Shown piece by piece: positions 34,695-42,880 of a DNA stretch of 64,000 nt. Position 1 is the first letter of the stretch. Each line of letters opens with the position of its first letter. Source of the stretch: Xanthobacteraceae bacterium (GTDB lineage: Bacteria > Pseudomonadota > Alphaproteobacteria > Rhizobiales > Xanthobacteraceae); contig JARLJA010000102.1 in assembly GCA_031291445.1 (NCBI GenBank), positions 49,832 to 113,831 of the forward strand. The letters are read 5' to 3'. The notes beneath the pieces were generated by a model, which was given only the letters and a program-made list of their open reading frames with translations, was not told the origin of the DNA and made no database searches. Made by a program: the position numbers and the translations under genes.

Positions 34695-35978
34695 ATGTCG
34701 CAGGCGGTTGCGCTCAAATCCAGGCTTGGCGCCATCCTGCGCTCGACCAGCGGCAATTTCCTCGAACAGTTCGACTTCTTCCTGTTCGGCTTCTACGCCG
34801 TCAACATCTCCAAGGCCTTCTTCCCGACCGGCAACGAGGTCACCGAACTGCTGCTGACCTTCACGACATTCTGGCTCGGCGCGCTGATGCGCCCGGTCGG
34901 CGCCATCGTGCTCGGGGCCTATCTCGACCACATCGGCCGCCGCAAGGGCCTGATCCTCACGCTCGCGATCATGGCCGCCGGCACGGTGCTGATCGCGGTG
35001 ACCCCGACCTATGCCAGCATCGGTCTCGCCGCCCCGATCATCGTGCTGGTCGGGCGCCTGCTGCAGGGCTTTTCCGCCGGCGTCGAGCTCGGCGGCGTCT
35101 CGATCTATCTGTTCGAGATCTCGACCCCGGGCAACCGCGGCTTCTACACCTCGTTCCAGTCGGCGAGCCAGCAGGTGGCGATCTTCGTCGCCGCCGTGAT
35201 CGGCTACCTGCTCAGCACGCAGCTGGACGCCGACACCATCGCCGACTGGGGCTGGCGCATTCCGTTCTTCATCGGCTGCATCATCATCCCCTTCATCTTC
35301 GTGATCCGCCGCTCGCTGGAGGAAACCCCGGAATTCCTCGCCCAGAAGAAGCATCCATCGACGTCGGAGGTGTTCCAGGCGATGGCGGAGAACTGGCCGA
35401 TCGTGCTGACCGGCATGTTCCTGTCGGCGATGACGACGGTCACGTTCTACTTCATCACCGTCTACACCCCGACCTTCGGCAAGAAGGTGCTGCTGCTGTC
35501 GGAAACCGCGAGCCTGCTCGTCACGCTGCTGGTCGCGACCACCAATTTCCTGTGGCTGCCGATCGGCGGCGCGATTTCCGACCGGATCGGCCGCAAGCCG
35601 GTGCTGCTGACTATCGCGGCGCTGGCGCTGCTCACCGCCTATCCGGCGCTGTCGTGGCTGGTCGCCGATCCGACCTTCGCCAAGATGCTGATGGTCGAGC
35701 TGTGGTTCTCCATGTGCTTCGGCATGTACAACGGCGCCATGGTGGCGGCGTTGTCGGAGGAGGTGCCGTCCCACGTGCGCACCACCTGCTTCTCGCTGGC
35801 GTTCAGCCTCGCGGTGGCGCTGTTCGGCACCTTTACGCCGCTGGCCTCGACCTGGCTGATCAAGACCACGGCCGACCGCGCCTCGCCCGGCTTCTGGCTG
35901 ATGTTCGCCGCTGCTTCCGGACTCATCGCCACCCTGGTGCTCTATCGCAACCGTCGCGTCGTCCCGGCGACGGCGTAA
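34695..35978 (+). CDS. MFS transporter, metabolite:H+ symporter (citrate/tricarballylate-like)
   Basis: A 427-residue twelve-helix MFS protein of the MHS branch. [21 protein letters not shown] at the first helix and [10 protein letters not shown] in loop 2-3 are characteristic, as is [20 protein letters not shown] in helix 4-5. The second half has [15 protein letters not shown]. Relatives import citrate, tricarballylate, shikimate or related carboxylates with protons. ATG 34695 is preferred over an in-frame TTG at 34665; a GGGGGAAA stretch lies 11-18 bases upstream. Convergent with the IclR gene. The substrate may be the aromatic acid handled by the next cluster, but this is only positional. 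Confidence 0.85.
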   Translation: MSQAVALKSRLGAILRSTSGNFLEQFDFFLFGFYAVNISKAFFPTGNEVTELLLTFTTFWLGALMRPVGAIVLGAYLDHIGRRKGLILTLAIMAAGTVLIAVTPTYASIGLAAPIIVLVGRLLQGFSAGVELGGVSIYLFEISTPGNRGFYTSFQSASQQVAIFVAAVIGYLLSTQLDADTIADWGWRIPFFIGCIIIPFIFVIRRSLEETPEFLAQKKHPSTSEVFQAMAENWPIVLTGMFLSAMTTVTFYFITVYTPTFGKKVLLLSETASLLVTLLVATTNFLWLPIGGAISDRIGRKPVLLTIAALALLTAYPALSWLVADPTFAKMLMVELWFSMCFGMYNGAMVAALSEEVPSHVRTTCFSLAFSLAVALFGTFTPLASTWLIKTTADRASPGFWLMFAAASGLIATLVLYRNRRVVPATA

Positions 35979-36044
35979 CCCGAGAGCGGAAGTCGACACG
36001 CGACGCGTGGAAGCACCCACAGCCGCACGCGTCGCGACCGCGCG

Positions 36045-36830
36045 CTACGGCCAGCGCGCGCCGAAGCGTTCGGTGAGCGCGCGGCACACCGCCTGCAATT
36101 GCTCGACGATGGCCTCGTCGTCGGCGCGGGGAAAGGCGCTGGTCGCCATGGCGGTGGCGACCAGGACGGCGCGGCCCTGGATGTCGAGGATCGGCACCGC
36201 CGCCGCGCGCAATCCCGGAATCAGCAGTTCGTCGACGGTCGCGAACATGGTCCGCCGCACCCGGGCACGGATGGCGTCGATCTCGGCGCGCGTCACCGCG
36301 GACGCGGCCTCGTCGTCGCGCGCCGCCGCGATCTCGTCGTCGTTCATGAAACTCAAAAAGGCGTGGCCCGTCGCCGAATTGAACAGCGGCAGCACCGAGC
36401 CCACGGTGAGCGAGGTGACGACCGGCCTGCGGCCGGCGTACCAGCGCACGATGGTCGGCCCGAGCGGGCCGCGTGCGGCGAGCAGCGTGGTGCGGCCGCT
36501 GTCGCGGGTGAAGGCGGCGATGGCGGGATCGGCTTCCGCGAACACGTCGGTGCGCGCCAGCGCCGCGAGCCCGATCTGGATCGCCTGGGGCCCGAGTTCG
36601 TAGCGGCCCGAGGCGGCGTGCTGATGCGCCATGCCCGAGGCGATCAGGCTGGCGAGATAGCGATGGGCCTGCGATGGCGACAGGCCGGTGCGCCTGGCGA
36701 TGGCGCCGAGCGGCGCGGGCTCGCCCTCGGCGGCGAGCGCGGCGAGCACGCGAAAGCCGATCTCCACCGACTGGATGCCGCGGCGGGCCGCCGGCGAAGT
36801 CTCGTGGTCGTCTTCGCCTTCTTCCGTCAT
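36045..36830 (-). CDS. IclR-family transcriptional regulator
   Basis: A 261-residue IclR regulator. The winged HTH is LGAIARRTGLSPSQAHRYLA near residues 41-60. The effector domain carries LPLFNSATGHAFLSFM and VPILDIQGRAVLVATAMA. Start ATG 36830 overlaps the thioesterase stop (ATGA), so it is the second gene of a two-gene operon that is divergent from the FAD-hydroxylase/CoA-ligase genes. It probably controls the CoA-dependent aromatic-acid pathway in this locus and may bind the aromatic acid or its CoA ester. Confidence 0.87.
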   Translation of the reverse strand: MTEEGEDDHETSPAARRGIQSVEIGFRVLAALAAEGEPAPLGAIARRTGLSPSQAHRYLASLIASGMAHQHAASGRYELGPQAIQIGLAALARTDVFAEADPAIAAFTRDSGRTTLLAARGPLGPTIVRWYAGRRPVVTSLTVGSVLPLFNSATGHAFLSFMNDDEIAAARDDEAASAVTRAEIDAIRARVRRTMFATVDELLIPGLRAAAVPILDIQGRAVLVATAMATSAFPRADDEAIVEQLQAVCRALTERFGARWP

Positions 36831-37234
36831 GACGCTGCGCCGAGGATCGACAGGAATTCGGGATCGACCGGCGCACCCTTCAGTCCGCCGTCCGCGGCGA
36901 CCTTGGCCCAGGCCCGCACCTCGTGTCCGGTGGCGATGACCTTGCCGCCGGATTCGAGATGGTAGTCGACGCGAAAGCGCCGCTCGCCATCGCCGCGGAT
37001 GGTGACCCTGATCTCAAGCTCGTCGTCGTAGCGCGCCGGCGCCTTGAAATCGGCATGGGCCTGCACGATCGGCGTCACCGTGCCGAAGCGCTTGCGGATC
37101 TCGCGCTGGCTCAGCCCGTGAGCCCGCAGGAACCGCTGAAAGGCGCTGTCGAACCAGTAGAAGTAGTTGGGATAGAAGACGATTCCGGCCTCGTCGCAGT
37201 CCCCCCACTCGATCATGACGGTGGTCTTGAACAT
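36827..37234 (-). CDS. 4-hydroxybenzoyl-CoA thioesterase-like hotdog protein
   Basis: A 135-residue hotdog thioesterase. Start ATG 37234 has a GGAAGG ribosome site seven bases upstream (37243-37248); longer in-frame ATGs lack one. The active-site region IEWGDCDEAGIVFYPNYFYW closely follows the 4-hydroxybenzoyl-CoA thioesterase pattern W-G-D-C-D-x-A-G-I-V-F, with the catalytic Asp in DCDEAG. It hydrolyses an aromatic acyl-CoA to free acid and CoA. Next to a salicyloyl-CoA hydroxylase-like enzyme the expected substrate is gentisyl-CoA. Four-base overlap with the downstream iclR gene. Confidence 0.87.
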   Translation of the reverse strand: MFKTTVMIEWGDCDEAGIVFYPNYFYWFDSAFQRFLRAHGLSQREIRKRFGTVTPIVQAHADFKAPARYDDELEIRVTIRGDGERRFRVDYHLESGGKVIATGHEVRAWAKVAADGGLKGAPVDPEFLSILGAAS

Positions 37235-37249
37235 CGTTTTGCCTTCCAT

Positions 37250-37277
37250 TTGCATACTGTAAAACGATTTGTATAAT
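37250..37277 (+). promoter_or_regulatory. sigma-70 type promoter for the FAD-hydroxylase/ligase operon
   Basis: A perfect TATAAT (37272-37277) lies 16 bases after TTGCAT (37250-37255) in the 70-base divergent spacer, 27 bases before the GTG start. ATAC...GTAT arms flank the spacer region and could mark an IclR site. The -35 is weak, which would suit an activated promoter. Confidence 0.55.
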
Positions 37278-37304
37278 AGCCAAAACTCAAGTGGGAGGAC
37301 AGAC

Positions 37305-38453
37305 GTGCGCATTGCCGTCCTTGGTGGGGGGCCCGGAGGCCTCTACTTCGCCTATCTCTGGAAAAAGCGTCATCCCGAAGCGCAGGTCGATCTGTTCGAA
37401 CAGAACGCCGCCGGCGCCACCTGGGGCTTCGGCGTGGTGTTTTCCGAACAGGCGTTGGAGTTCTTGCGCGCGGACGATCCGGAGACGGTCGGCGTCATCG
37501 CGCCGCGCATGGAGAGCTGGAAGAATATCACGCTCAGCCTGCGCGGCGAGACCATCGAGATCGACGGCGTCGGGTTTTCCTCGATCGGGCGGCTCGAGCT
37601 TCTCAACCTGCTCCAGGAGCGGGCGCGCGGCGTCGGGGTCGCGGCGCGCTACGAGACCCAGATCGACGCGCTCGACGAGCTCAGAGGCTACGACCTGATC
37701 GTCGCCGCCGACGGGCTCAATTCGCTGGTGCGCCGCGGCTTCGAGGGCGACTTCGGCACCTCGGTGTCCTACTCCAGCAACAAGTTCGCCTGGTACGGCA
37801 CCACCAGGCGCTTTCCGACGCTGTCGCAGACCTTCGTCGCCACCGACCGCGGCACCTTCAACGCCCACCACTATCGCTACGCGCCGGCCATGAGCACGTT
37901 CCTGGTCGAGTGCGACCGCGACACCTGGCGCCGCTACGGTTTCGCCGACATGACCATCGAGCAGTCGCAGGCGGTCTGCGAGGAGGTGTTCAGGGACACC
38001 CTCGACGGCCACCGGCTGATCTCCAACAAGTCGGTGTGGCGCAATTTCCCCTGGGTGTGGAACGAGCACTGGTCGTACCGGAACATGGTCCTGATCGGCG
38101 ACGCCCTGCACACCGCGCATTTCTCCATCGGTTCGGGCACGCGGCTTGCCATCGAGGACGCCATCGCGCTGACCAAGGCGCTCGAGGCGCGCTCCGACGA
38201 CCTCGCCGCCGCGCTTGAGCGCTACGAGGCCGAGCGCAAGCCGGTGGTGCAGAAGCTCGTCACCGCCGCGCGCACCAGCGCCGAGTGGTACGAACGCTTT
38301 CCCGACCACATGACGCGCGCGCCGATGGATTTCGCGTTCAGCTACATCACCCGGTCCGGGCGGATCGACCTGCCGCGGTTGCGGACCATGTCGCCGCAAT
38401 TCATGGCGCGCTACGACGCCGCGCATGGGGCCGTGCAGGAGGCTGCGCGATGA
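37305..38453 (+). CDS. FAD-dependent salicyloyl-CoA 5-hydroxylase-like monooxygenase
   Basis: A 382-residue flavoprotein. The start is GTG 37305, fixed by GGGAGGAC seven bases upstream; an earlier in-frame ATG has no such site. Rossmann motif IAVLGGGPGGLYFAYLW, the distinctive GFGVVFSEQALEFL, DG motif VAADGLNSLVRRGF, and FAD motif LIGDALHTAHFSIGSGTRLA. These match the hydroxylase half of salicyloyl-CoA 5-hydroxylase (SdgC) and 2-aminobenzoyl-CoA monooxygenase/reductase. Here the old-yellow-enzyme half is missing, so it should hydroxylate a CoA-bound aromatic acid without the reductive step. Its stop overlaps the CoA-ligase ATG (ATGA). Divergent from the thioesterase and IclR genes. Confidence 0.85.
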   Translation: MRIAVLGGGPGGLYFAYLWKKRHPEAQVDLFEQNAAGATWGFGVVFSEQALEFLRADDPETVGVIAPRMESWKNITLSLRGETIEIDGVGFSSIGRLELLNLLQERARGVGVAARYETQIDALDELRGYDLIVAADGLNSLVRRGFEGDFGTSVSYSSNKFAWYGTTRRFPTLSQTFVATDRGTFNAHHYRYAPAMSTFLVECDRDTWRRYGFADMTIEQSQAVCEEVFRDTLDGHRLISNKSVWRNFPWVWNEHWSYRNMVLIGDALHTAHFSIGSGTRLAIEDAIALTKALEARSDDLAAALERYEAERKPVVQKLVTAARTSAEWYERFPDHMTRAPMDFAFSYITRSGRIDLPRLRTMSPQFMARYDAAHGAVQEAAR

Positions 38454-40075
38454 GCGCGGCGGAGATCTCGCCGATCGCCGATCGGGTCCCCGTCGACAGT
38501 GCCGGCGCCCGCGAGATCGGCTTCGCGGTGCCGGAGCGCACCAACGCCAGCCGGATCCTGTTCGACAACATCACGGCCGGTCGCGGCGAGCGGATCGCGG
38601 TCACCGGTCCGGCCGGCACGCTCAGCTATGCCGCGCTGTGCGCCGAGGCGGCGCGCTGGGGCAATGGCCTGCTGTCGCTGGGGCTCGCACGCGGCGACCG
38701 CGTCCTGCTGCTGCTCGACGATACGCCGGCCTATCCGGCAGCGTTCTTCGGCGCGGTCCGCGCCGGACTGGTGCCGCTCCTGATCAACACGCTGACCCCG
38801 CCGGACCTGCTGCAGTTCTATCTGGCGGATTCCGGCGCCACCGTCGCCGTCACCGACGCCGACTTCAGCGCACGGTTCGACGCCACCGCCTGCGCCGGCA
38901 CCAAGCTCGCGACGCTGATCGTCGTCAACGGCAAAGCCGGCGCCAACGCGGCCGGCCGCTGTCTCGACGCCGCCGCATGGCTGGCCTGGTTCTCGGCGAA
39001 ACTGCCCGAGGCCGACACCCATCGCAACGACATGGCGTTCTGGATGTATTCATCCGGCTCGACCGGCCGCCCCAAGGGCATCGTCCATCTGCAGCACGAC
39101 ATGGCCTACAGCGAGGCGGCTTTCGCCCGCCACGTGCTGAAATTGTCGGCCGGCGACGTCTGCTTCTCGGTGCCCAAGATCTTCTTCGCCTACGGCTTCG
39201 GCAACGCCATCACCTTTCCGTTCACCGTCGGCGCGACGTCGCTGCTGCTGCCGGGCCAGCCGAAACCGGAGGCGATCTTCGCGGCCATCGAACGCTTCCG
39301 GCCGAGCGTGTTCTTCGGCCTGCCGACCCTCTACACCTCGCTCACCAAGGCGGCGGGCGCGCGATCGGCCGACTTCTCCTCCTTGAGGCTCGCGGTGTCG
39401 GCAGCCGAGGTGCTGTCGGCCGAGGTGTTCAATGCCTGGAAGGGGCTGACCGGCCTCGAGATCGTCGAGGGGCTGGGCTCGACCGAAGTGCTGCACGTCT
39501 ATCTCTCCAACCTGGAAGGCGCCAAAAAGCTCGGATCGGCCGGCCTGCGCGTTCCCGGCTACGAGGTCGCGCTCAAGGACAAGGACGGCCGCGACGTCGA
39601 CGACGGCGAGGAGGGCATCCTGTGGGTGCGCGGCGATTCCAACACGCCGCTGTACTGGAACAGGCCGGACAAGACCGCGGAGACCATCCGCGACGGCGGC
39701 TGGATCTACACCGGAGACCGTTTCGTCCGCGACGGCGACGGCTTCTACTTCTTCAAGGGGCGCGCCGACGACCTGATCAAGATTTCCGGGCAATGGGTCT
39801 ACCCGCTCGAGGTCGAGCTGTGCCTGGCCGAGCATCCGGACGTCCGCGAATGCGCGGTGCTGGCGGTCGAACTGCCGGACCGGCGGATGACGCTGCGGGC
39901 CGTGGTGGCGATGACCACCGACGCCTTCGATCCCGACGCCGCCACAAGGGGGCTGCAGGACTTCGTCAAGGGCAGGCTGCTGCCTCACAAATATCCGCGC
40001 GAGGTGCTTTTCGTGCACGAACTGCCGAAGACCGGGACCGGCAAGATCGATCGCCAGGCGCTGCTGAAGGGCTGA
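38450..40075 (+). CDS. benzoate-CoA ligase family protein (aromatic acyl-CoA ligase)
   Basis: A 541-residue adenylating ligase. Start ATG 38450 overlaps the previous stop (ATGA). Phosphate loop WMYSSGSTGRPKGIVHLQ near residues 197-214. The benzoate-ligase-like segment KIFFAYGFGNAITFPFTVG and LLLPGQPKPEAIFA strongly suggests the BadA/BclA branch. Hinge GRADDLIKISGQWVYPLEVE and C-terminal Lys in TGTGKIDRQALL complete it. It would make an aromatic acyl-CoA (salicyloyl- or related) for the upstream hydroxylase, with the thioesterase releasing the hydroxylated acid. The exact aromatic acid is inferred from neighbours. Confidence 0.9.
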   Translation: MSAAEISPIADRVPVDSAGAREIGFAVPERTNASRILFDNITAGRGERIAVTGPAGTLSYAALCAEAARWGNGLLSLGLARGDRVLLLLDDTPAYPAAFFGAVRAGLVPLLINTLTPPDLLQFYLADSGATVAVTDADFSARFDATACAGTKLATLIVVNGKAGANAAGRCLDAAAWLAWFSAKLPEADTHRNDMAFWMYSSGSTGRPKGIVHLQHDMAYSEAAFARHVLKLSAGDVCFSVPKIFFAYGFGNAITFPFTVGATSLLLPGQPKPEAIFAAIERFRPSVFFGLPTLYTSLTKAAGARSADFSSLRLAVSAAEVLSAEVFNAWKGLTGLEIVEGLGSTEVLHVYLSNLEGAKKLGSAGLRVPGYEVALKDKDGRDVDDGEEGILWVRGDSNTPLYWNRPDKTAETIRDGGWIYTGDRFVRDGDGFYFFKGRADDLIKISGQWVYPLEVELCLAEHPDVRECAVLAVELPDRRMTLRAVVAMTTDAFDPDAATRGLQDFVKGRLLPHKYPREVLFVHELPKTGTGKIDRQALLKG

Positions 40076-40208
40076 GCAAGGCCGCGCACGGCTTCCGCCA
40101 ATTCCGCCCCACGGCAGGCTCAACTGTCGGTGAAACCCGCGCCGGTGGCTTCCAAGATGTGATGGACTGGCATATGGTACCGCGAAATTTTGGAGCGAGC
40201 CAGCCAGC

Positions 40209-40985
40209 GTGAAGATCACTGCAATGAAGTCCGCGATTGTCTGTGCGGTCGCGGGGGCGCTCGCGATGTCGTCGGTTTCCAGGGCTTCCGCCGAACCCGA
40301 CATGAACGGCGTCTGGGTTCCGGACGTCAAGGATCAGAAGCGCCAGGAAACCGAGAATATTCCGCCCTGGAAGCCCGAGATCCGGCCGCAGTTCGAGCAT
40401 CTCGTCGCCGAGGAAAAGGCCGGCCGGCCGTTCCTGGTGCTCAGCCATTGCCTGCCGCACGGCATGCCGAGCTGGATGCTGATGACCCACAACGCGTTCG
40501 AGTGGCTCACCACCCCGGGCCGCATCACCATGCTCGGCGAGGTCGACGGCAACCGGATGCGGCGCATCTACCTGGACGGCCGGCCGCATCCCGAAGACCC
40601 CGACCTGACGCTGCACGGCCACTCGATCGGCCATTGGGAGGGCGACACCCTCGTCGTCGACACCACGGCGATCGCGCCGCAGGCCTACATCGCCACCAGC
40701 GAGGCCGCCGGCATTCCCAACAACGGCGACATGCACATCGTCGAGCGCTTCCACCTCGAGAAGCCCAACGTGCTCCATGACGAGATGGAGATCACTGCGC
40801 CGAAGGTCCTGACCACGACCTGGAAGACCACGCGGATCTTCCGCCGCTATCCCGAGCGTCACTACGAGATCACCGAGGGCGAATGCGAGCAGGAGGATCT
40901 CGTTGCCGGCAAGGACAAATACGGCAACGACATATTTATTCTCAACGCGCAGAACCCGGACGGTTCGGTCCGCGCCGTGAAGTAA
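40209..40985 (+). CDS. secreted protein of unknown function, first gene of the DUF6152/DUF6644/cytochrome cassette
   Basis: 258 residues from GTG 40209 (a GGAGCGAG site lies about 10 bases upstream); ATG 40224 is an alternative. The signal peptide (SAIVCAVAGALAMSSVSRAS, cleavage near ASA-EPD) sends it to the periplasm. The mature protein has no domain I can name; the segment LTLHGHSIGHWEGDTLVVDT near residues 136-155 is a recurring feature of poorly characterised secreted proteins found beside DUF6152 proteins. It contains many His and acidic residues, and two Cys outside the signal peptide (LSHCLPHG and EGECEQED). It is separated by two bases from the DUF6152 gene and heads a five-gene operon ending in a c-type cytochrome. 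Confidence 0.75.
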   Translation: MKITAMKSAIVCAVAGALAMSSVSRASAEPDMNGVWVPDVKDQKRQETENIPPWKPEIRPQFEHLVAEEKAGRPFLVLSHCLPHGMPSWMLMTHNAFEWLTTPGRITMLGEVDGNRMRRIYLDGRPHPEDPDLTLHGHSIGHWEGDTLVVDTTAIAPQAYIATSEAAGIPNNGDMHIVERFHLEKPNVLHDEMEITAPKVLTTTWKTTRIFRRYPERHYEITEGECEQEDLVAGKDKYGNDIFILNAQNPDGSVRAVK

Positions 40986-40987
40986 GG

Positions 40988-41392
40988 ATGGATGGAATGG
41001 TATCGCCCAGGACTTTTCTCTTCGCCGCCGGCCTGTCGCTGACCCTGAGCGTCGGCGTCTCGGCGCACCATTCCAATGCGGCCTACGACACCGACCATCC
41101 GCTGACCATGGAAGGTACCGTCAAGACCGTCAACTGGACCAACCCGCACATCACCTTCGTCATCGACAAGGACGCCAAGGAGGGCGAGCAGCCCAGCACC
41201 TGGGTGTTCGAGGTCTCCAGCCCCGGCGTGCTGACCCGCTCGGGCTGGACCAAGCGCTCGCTGCAGCCCGGTGACCACGCCGTGTTCCGCTACGCGCCGC
41301 TGCGCGACGGCACCAACGGCGGCTTCCTGCTCAAGGTCACGCTGCCGAACGGCCAGGAACTGAGCTACAGCCTGACGCCCGCCGATCAATGA
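40988..41392 (+). CDS. DUF6152 family periplasmic protein
   Basis: 134 residues (ATG 40988, or ATG 40997 with a GGATGG site). The signal peptide ends VGVSA, leaving a mature N-terminus HHSNAAYD. This AHHS start is a family hallmark as I recall it, as is the VNWTNPHITFVID strand near residue 55. The fold looks like a small beta-barrel (GTVKTVNWTNPH...WVFEVSS...GDHAVFRYAP). An exposed N-terminal His-His plus the NPH histidine suggests metal binding. Function unknown. Its gene is packed between a secreted protein (2-base gap) and the first DUF6644 membrane protein (4-base gap), implying a joint periplasmic task. Confidence 0.82.
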   Translation: MDGMVSPRTFLFAAGLSLTLSVGVSAHHSNAAYDTDHPLTMEGTVKTVNWTNPHITFVIDKDAKEGEQPSTWVFEVSSPGVLTRSGWTKRSLQPGDHAVFRYAPLRDGTNGGFLLKVTLPNGQELSYSLTPADQ

Positions 41393-41396
41393 TCTG

Positions 41397-41903
41397 ATGT
41401 TCGTCGCCGCCCTGACAGCGTTGAGCAAGTGGCTGGCGGCGACGTCGCTCAGCAGCACGATCCTGACCACCGGCTGGATCATCCCGACCTTGCAGACCGT
41501 TCACATCCTGTGCGTCGCCGTGCTGTTCTCGTCGGCGGTGCTGGTCGACCTGCGCATGCTCGGCGTCCTGCAGCGTGACGTGCCGCTGTCCGACGTGGCG
41601 CGGCGCTTCCTTCCGGCGATCTGGCCGATCCTGCTGGTCCTGCTGGTGACCGGGGGCCTGCTCATCGTCGGCGAGCCGCGCCGCTCGCTGGTGAACGGCA
41701 CCTTCTACCTGAAGATGGCGCTGCTCGCGGTGGCGATCGTGCTGACCAGCGCCCTGCAGTGGTCGCTGGCGTCGACGCCCGGATTCTGGGACCGCGACAC
41801 CGGGCGGCGGGTGGCGGGCGGCATCGCCGCCGTCGCCTCCATCCTGGTGTGGAGCGGCATCCTGTTCGCCGGGCGCTGGATCGCCTACACGCAGGCCGGA
41901 TGA
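41397..41903 (+). CDS. DUF6644 four-helix inner-membrane protein A
   Basis: 168 residues with four predicted transmembrane helices (about 24-46, 70-92, 102-124 and 139-162). Helix 1 has TVHILCVAVLFSSAVLVDLR with His36; helix 3 opens with VNGTFYLKMALL (Lys106); helix 4 ends FAGRWIAY. The same landmarks recur in the next gene's product, showing tandem duplication. Intramembrane His and the cytochrome partner suggest haem b or quinone interaction, though only one membrane His is present here. No homology to a characterised enzyme is claimed. Its stop overlaps the next ATG (ATGA). Confidence 0.78.
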   Translation: MFVAALTALSKWLAATSLSSTILTTGWIIPTLQTVHILCVAVLFSSAVLVDLRMLGVLQRDVPLSDVARRFLPAIWPILLVLLVTGGLLIVGEPRRSLVNGTFYLKMALLAVAIVLTSALQWSLASTPGFWDRDTGRRVAGGIAAVASILVWSGILFAGRWIAYTQAG

Positions 41904-42403
41904 TGCTGTCGCAGTCCCTGATCGCGTTCTTCGAAGACAGCGCGCTGGCGGACAGCATCCGCGAGAACGATATCCTGTTTCCGCTGATCGAATCGATCCA
42001 TGTGCTCGCGATCTCGCTGGTGATCGGCTCGATCCTCGCCGTCGACCTGCGGCTCTTGGGCCTGGCGTCGGTCGGCCGCTCGGTGAGCCGCGTCACCAGC
42101 GGCGTGCTGCCGCTGACCTGGTGCGCGTTCGTGGTCGCGGTCGGCTCGGGCGGCCTCCTGTTCATCTCCAATGCCACCAAGTATCTGGCCAACGGCTATT
42201 TCGTCGCCAAGATGCTGCTGATCGCCGCCGCCGGCATCAACATGCTGGTGTTTCATGCCCTGAGCACCAGGGATCTGCCGCGATGGGAGAACGCGGCGCG
42301 GCCGCCGCTCCGGGCCCGGCTGGCCGGCGGGCTGTCGATCCTGCTGTGGGTCGCGGTGGTGGCCTGCGGCCGCTGGATCGGCTTCACCATGAAGGTGGGT
42401 TAG
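41900..42403 (+). CDS. DUF6644 four-helix inner-membrane protein B
   Basis: 167 residues, a paralogue of the preceding protein. Aligned landmarks: SIHVLAISLVIGSILAVDLR with His34, ANGYFVAKMLLI with Lys104, and VACGRWIGF near residues 155-162. The His-to-Asp spacing (15 residues) is identical in both. It has an additional His119 in helix 3, so it carries two membrane His that could co-ordinate haem. Start ATG 41900 overlaps the previous stop. The next ATG follows its stop directly with no gap. Probable heteromer with protein A. Confidence 0.78.
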   Translation: MMLSQSLIAFFEDSALADSIRENDILFPLIESIHVLAISLVIGSILAVDLRLLGLASVGRSVSRVTSGVLPLTWCAFVVAVGSGGLLFISNATKYLANGYFVAKMLLIAAAGINMLVFHALSTRDLPRWENAARPPLRARLAGGLSILLWVAVVACGRWIGFTMKVG

Positions 42404-42868
42404 ATGATGGTCGCTTGGCGCTGCATGGTTTTCGCCGCGGCGACGCTCGCTGTCCCGGCCGTCGTGCCGGCACTCGGCCAGGGGGTTGCGCCGCCTGCAC
42501 CCTACGGAGCCCACGTCGATATCAAGACCTTCATGGAGCACGTGCTCACGCCGGCCGCCAAGGTGGTCTGGAGCGTCAACGGCGTCGTCATCGACGCCAG
42601 GGGCGAGCACGACCTCTCGCCCAAGACCGACAACGACTGGGAGCAACTGGTGAGTGGCGCGGCGACGCTGGCGGAAGCCACCAACGCGCTGATGATCCCG
42701 CAACGGGCGCGCGACCCGGACTGGATCCGCTACGCCCAGGACCTCGCCCGGGCGGCCGACAAGGCCTATCGCGCGGCCGAAGACCACGACCTCAAGTCGA
42801 TTTCCGAGGTCAGCGACCGGCTCGACGGCATCTGCGCCGCCTGCCACCGGCACTACGGGGTCGAGTAG
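42404..42868 (+). CDS. class II c-type cytochrome (cytochrome c'/c556-like)
   Basis: 154 residues. An N-terminal signal peptide (MVFAAATLAVPAVVPALG) is followed by a helical domain starting HVDIKTFMEHVLTPAAKVVW and ending with the haem-binding CAACH motif at residues 144-148, right at the C-terminus. C-terminal CxxCH plus four-helix character is the class II (cytochrome c') layout. Met44 in helix A could be the sixth ligand, as in c556. It resides in the periplasm, taking electrons to or from the DUF6644 membrane pair. It starts on the base after the previous stop, with AAGGTGGG as ribosome site. Last gene of the cassette. Confidence 0.85.
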   Translation: MMVAWRCMVFAAATLAVPAVVPALGQGVAPPAPYGAHVDIKTFMEHVLTPAAKVVWSVNGVVIDARGEHDLSPKTDNDWEQLVSGAATLAEATNALMIPQRARDPDWIRYAQDLARAADKAYRAAEDHDLKSISEVSDRLDGICAACHRHYGVE

Positions 42869-42880
42869 CGCCGACGTTTG

